From assembly GCA_947089855.1 (NCBI GenBank), contig CAMUML010000008.1, positions 31,540 through 95,539 on the forward strand: a DNA stretch of 64,000 nucleotides, given 5' to 3'. Positions 63,272 through 64,000 of this stretch are shown here, in pieces. A model generated the notes under the pieces. The model saw only the letters and a program-made list of their open reading frames with translations, searched no databases and was not told the origin of the DNA. Position 1 is the stretch's first letter, and each line of letters opens with the position of its first letter. A program made the translations under genes and the position numbers. This DNA comes from an uncultured Eubacterium sp. Its GTDB lineage: Bacteria; Bacillota; Clostridia; Lachnospirales; Lachnospiraceae.

Positions 63272-63300
63272 AGGGGAAGGGCCAAAACGCCCCTTCCCCT
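63272..63300 (+). terminator. Rho-independent-type terminator after LysM gene 2
   Basis: AGGGGAAGGG and CCCTTCCCCT form a 10-bp perfect stem around CCAAAACGC, about 46 bases after the stop, followed by ACATTTTC. It is also preceded by an A-run, so it could work in both directions. Confidence 0.65.
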
Positions 63301-63385
63301 ACATTTTCACATCAATAAAACAGGCCACTTACATTCCATACTCAATACGGCAATACTGAAAATGCAACCCCACTCTCCCCACCGC

Positions 63386-63643
63386 CACAAAACAGCCGCA
63401 TCCAGAAGCTGGGGCTTTCCTGCTGTACTTGCGTAGAAATGCTGGAACCTCTTAGCATTCTGCCACCATCAGAATTTCCGGGCACGGACGCCCGGAAAAG
63501 GGGATTGCCGCCACGGACGGCGGGTCAATCCCCAGTTCGTCCGGTACCAGCAACCTTGGCACAGAATGCTTAGAGGTACCTGCATTTCGCAGCGGTACAG
63601 CAGGAAAGCCCCAGCTTCTGGATGCAGCGTCCGGGAGGCCCCC
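63386..63643 (-). repeat. Long palindromic repeat element, copy 2 (inverted)
   Basis: Same element as 1879-2137 in opposite orientation; the core palindrome 63402-63621 is again exactly 220 bp with perfect 27-nt outer arms. Several differences from copy 1 occur in complementary pairs (for example CCTGGC/GCCAGG becomes CCGGGC/GCCCGG; CTTCCC/GGGAAG becomes CTTTCC/GGAAAG), so the stems survive. Flanking CCTCCCGGACGCTGCAT and TGCGG-TGTTTT are shared. No believable ORF. Confidence 0.8.
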
Positions 63644-63675
63644 ACCATCACACACACCCTAGAAAGGGGAATAAC

Positions 63676-64000
63676 ATGAACCGAACCAAAAAAAACAAAA
63701 AGCCAACCACCCTGGCTATCACCATCACCATTACCATCATCCTATCCCTACTACCCAGCACCCCCACCCCAGCCGCCAGCACCCCCAAAGTAGTGGAAAC
63801 CTACACCGGAGAATCAGAAATCGCCCTTTATATCAAAGGCATCCAAGGCGACGATCTAACCGCCACCATCCAAGCAGGCACCACACCCTGCGGCACCGCC
63901 ACAGCCACCAGGCTGTCCGAAACCACCCATCCAGTACAAACCCTCCTTCTGCTAGACCATTCCCAATCCATCCCCAAAGCAGACAGGAAACGCATCCAAA
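63676..64000 (+). CDS. N-terminal part of a VWA-domain surface protein (3' end outside window)
   Basis: ATG 63676 follows AAAGGGGAATAAC. The first 108 codons are visible: signal peptide (Lys-rich head, then LAITITITIILSLLPSTPTPAA), a short strand-rich stretch (SEIALYIKGIQGDDLTATIQAG), then LLLLDHSQSIPKADRKRI. The D-x-S-x-S motif (Asp-His-Ser-Gln-Ser) after four hydrophobic residues is the metal-binding start of a von Willebrand A domain. Such proteins in Firmicutes are usually adhesins or pilus-tip-like. Codons are strongly C-ending, unlike the G/T-rich genes at the other end of the window. The rest cannot be judged. Confidence 0.72.
   Translation, partial: MNRTKKNKKPTTLAITITITIILSLLPSTPTPAASTPKVVETYTGESEIALYIKGIQGDDLTATIQAGTTPCGTATATRLSETTHPVQTLLLLDHSQSIPKADRKRIQ

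Noticed and set aside
63448-63657. Two overlapping short - strand frames at the right edge repeat
   Set aside because: Both lie wholly within the palindromic element, and its copy at 1879-2137 does not conserve them as proteins.

Overview
The window looks like a chromosomal segment of a gut-type Clostridia bacterium, most likely Lachnospiraceae. No rRNA or housekeeping marker is present, so this rests on gene content: BspA-like LRR_5 surface proteins with Big_2, Listeria-Bacteroides and Fn3-like tails, cohesin/dockerin-type modules, a Gram-positive Tad (type IVb) pilus locus with FHA proteins, a PASTA kinase, and purine-rich Shine-Dalgarno sites. All intact protein genes are on the + strand; only a broken transposase is on the - strand.

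Layout: 1-1867 is the end of a secreted DUF6273/Ig-like protein (only its extreme N-terminus is missing). 1879-2137 is a long palindromic repeat. 2300-6716 is a signalling operon: PP2C phosphatase, zinc-ribbon FHA protein, and membrane Ser/Thr kinase with four PASTA domains. 6744-34896 is a secreted/surface island: five large BspA-like LRR proteins, a small LRR protein, an SGNH hydrolase, a NodB polysaccharide deacetylase, an anchored cohesin-like protein, a second PP2C and a cohesin-dockerin protein. Decayed remnants of the small LRR gene and of the SGNH gene between the big LRR genes show that the island grew by tandem duplication of a multi-gene unit. 34941-37551 is a mobile-DNA interval: a transposase pseudogene carrying a ~105-bp MITE-like insertion, then a lone tyrosine recombinase bracketed by inverted copies of a 22-nt site. 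37664-49446 is a complete Tad locus (TadZ-, TadA-, TadB- and TadC-like, Flp pilin, two TadE-like, one TadG-like, A24 prepilin peptidase) with two FHA proteins inside it. 49459-53916 holds a TPR/WG-repeat membrane protein, a small membrane protein and a second membrane Ser/Thr kinase with a propeller-like ectodomain. 54200-63225 holds two paralogous LysM wall proteins. 63386-63643 is a second, inverted copy of the palindromic repeat, and 63676-64000 is the start of a VWA surface protein.

How it may work together (inference): two kinases, two PP2C phosphatases and three FHA proteins surround and interleave with pilus and cell-wall-binding genes, suggesting Ser/Thr-phosphorylation control of surface assembly. 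Several variability devices overlay this: four runs of exactly nine G (one shifts the frame just after a signal peptide, two lie in ribosome-binding regions), a possible invertible recombinase segment directly upstream of the Tad operon, and long near-identical repeats within and between surface genes. The two complete copies of the 220-bp palindrome at the window's edges differ by paired substitutions that keep their stems intact; I consider this element and the recombinase/Tad switch the best candidates for something undescribed.
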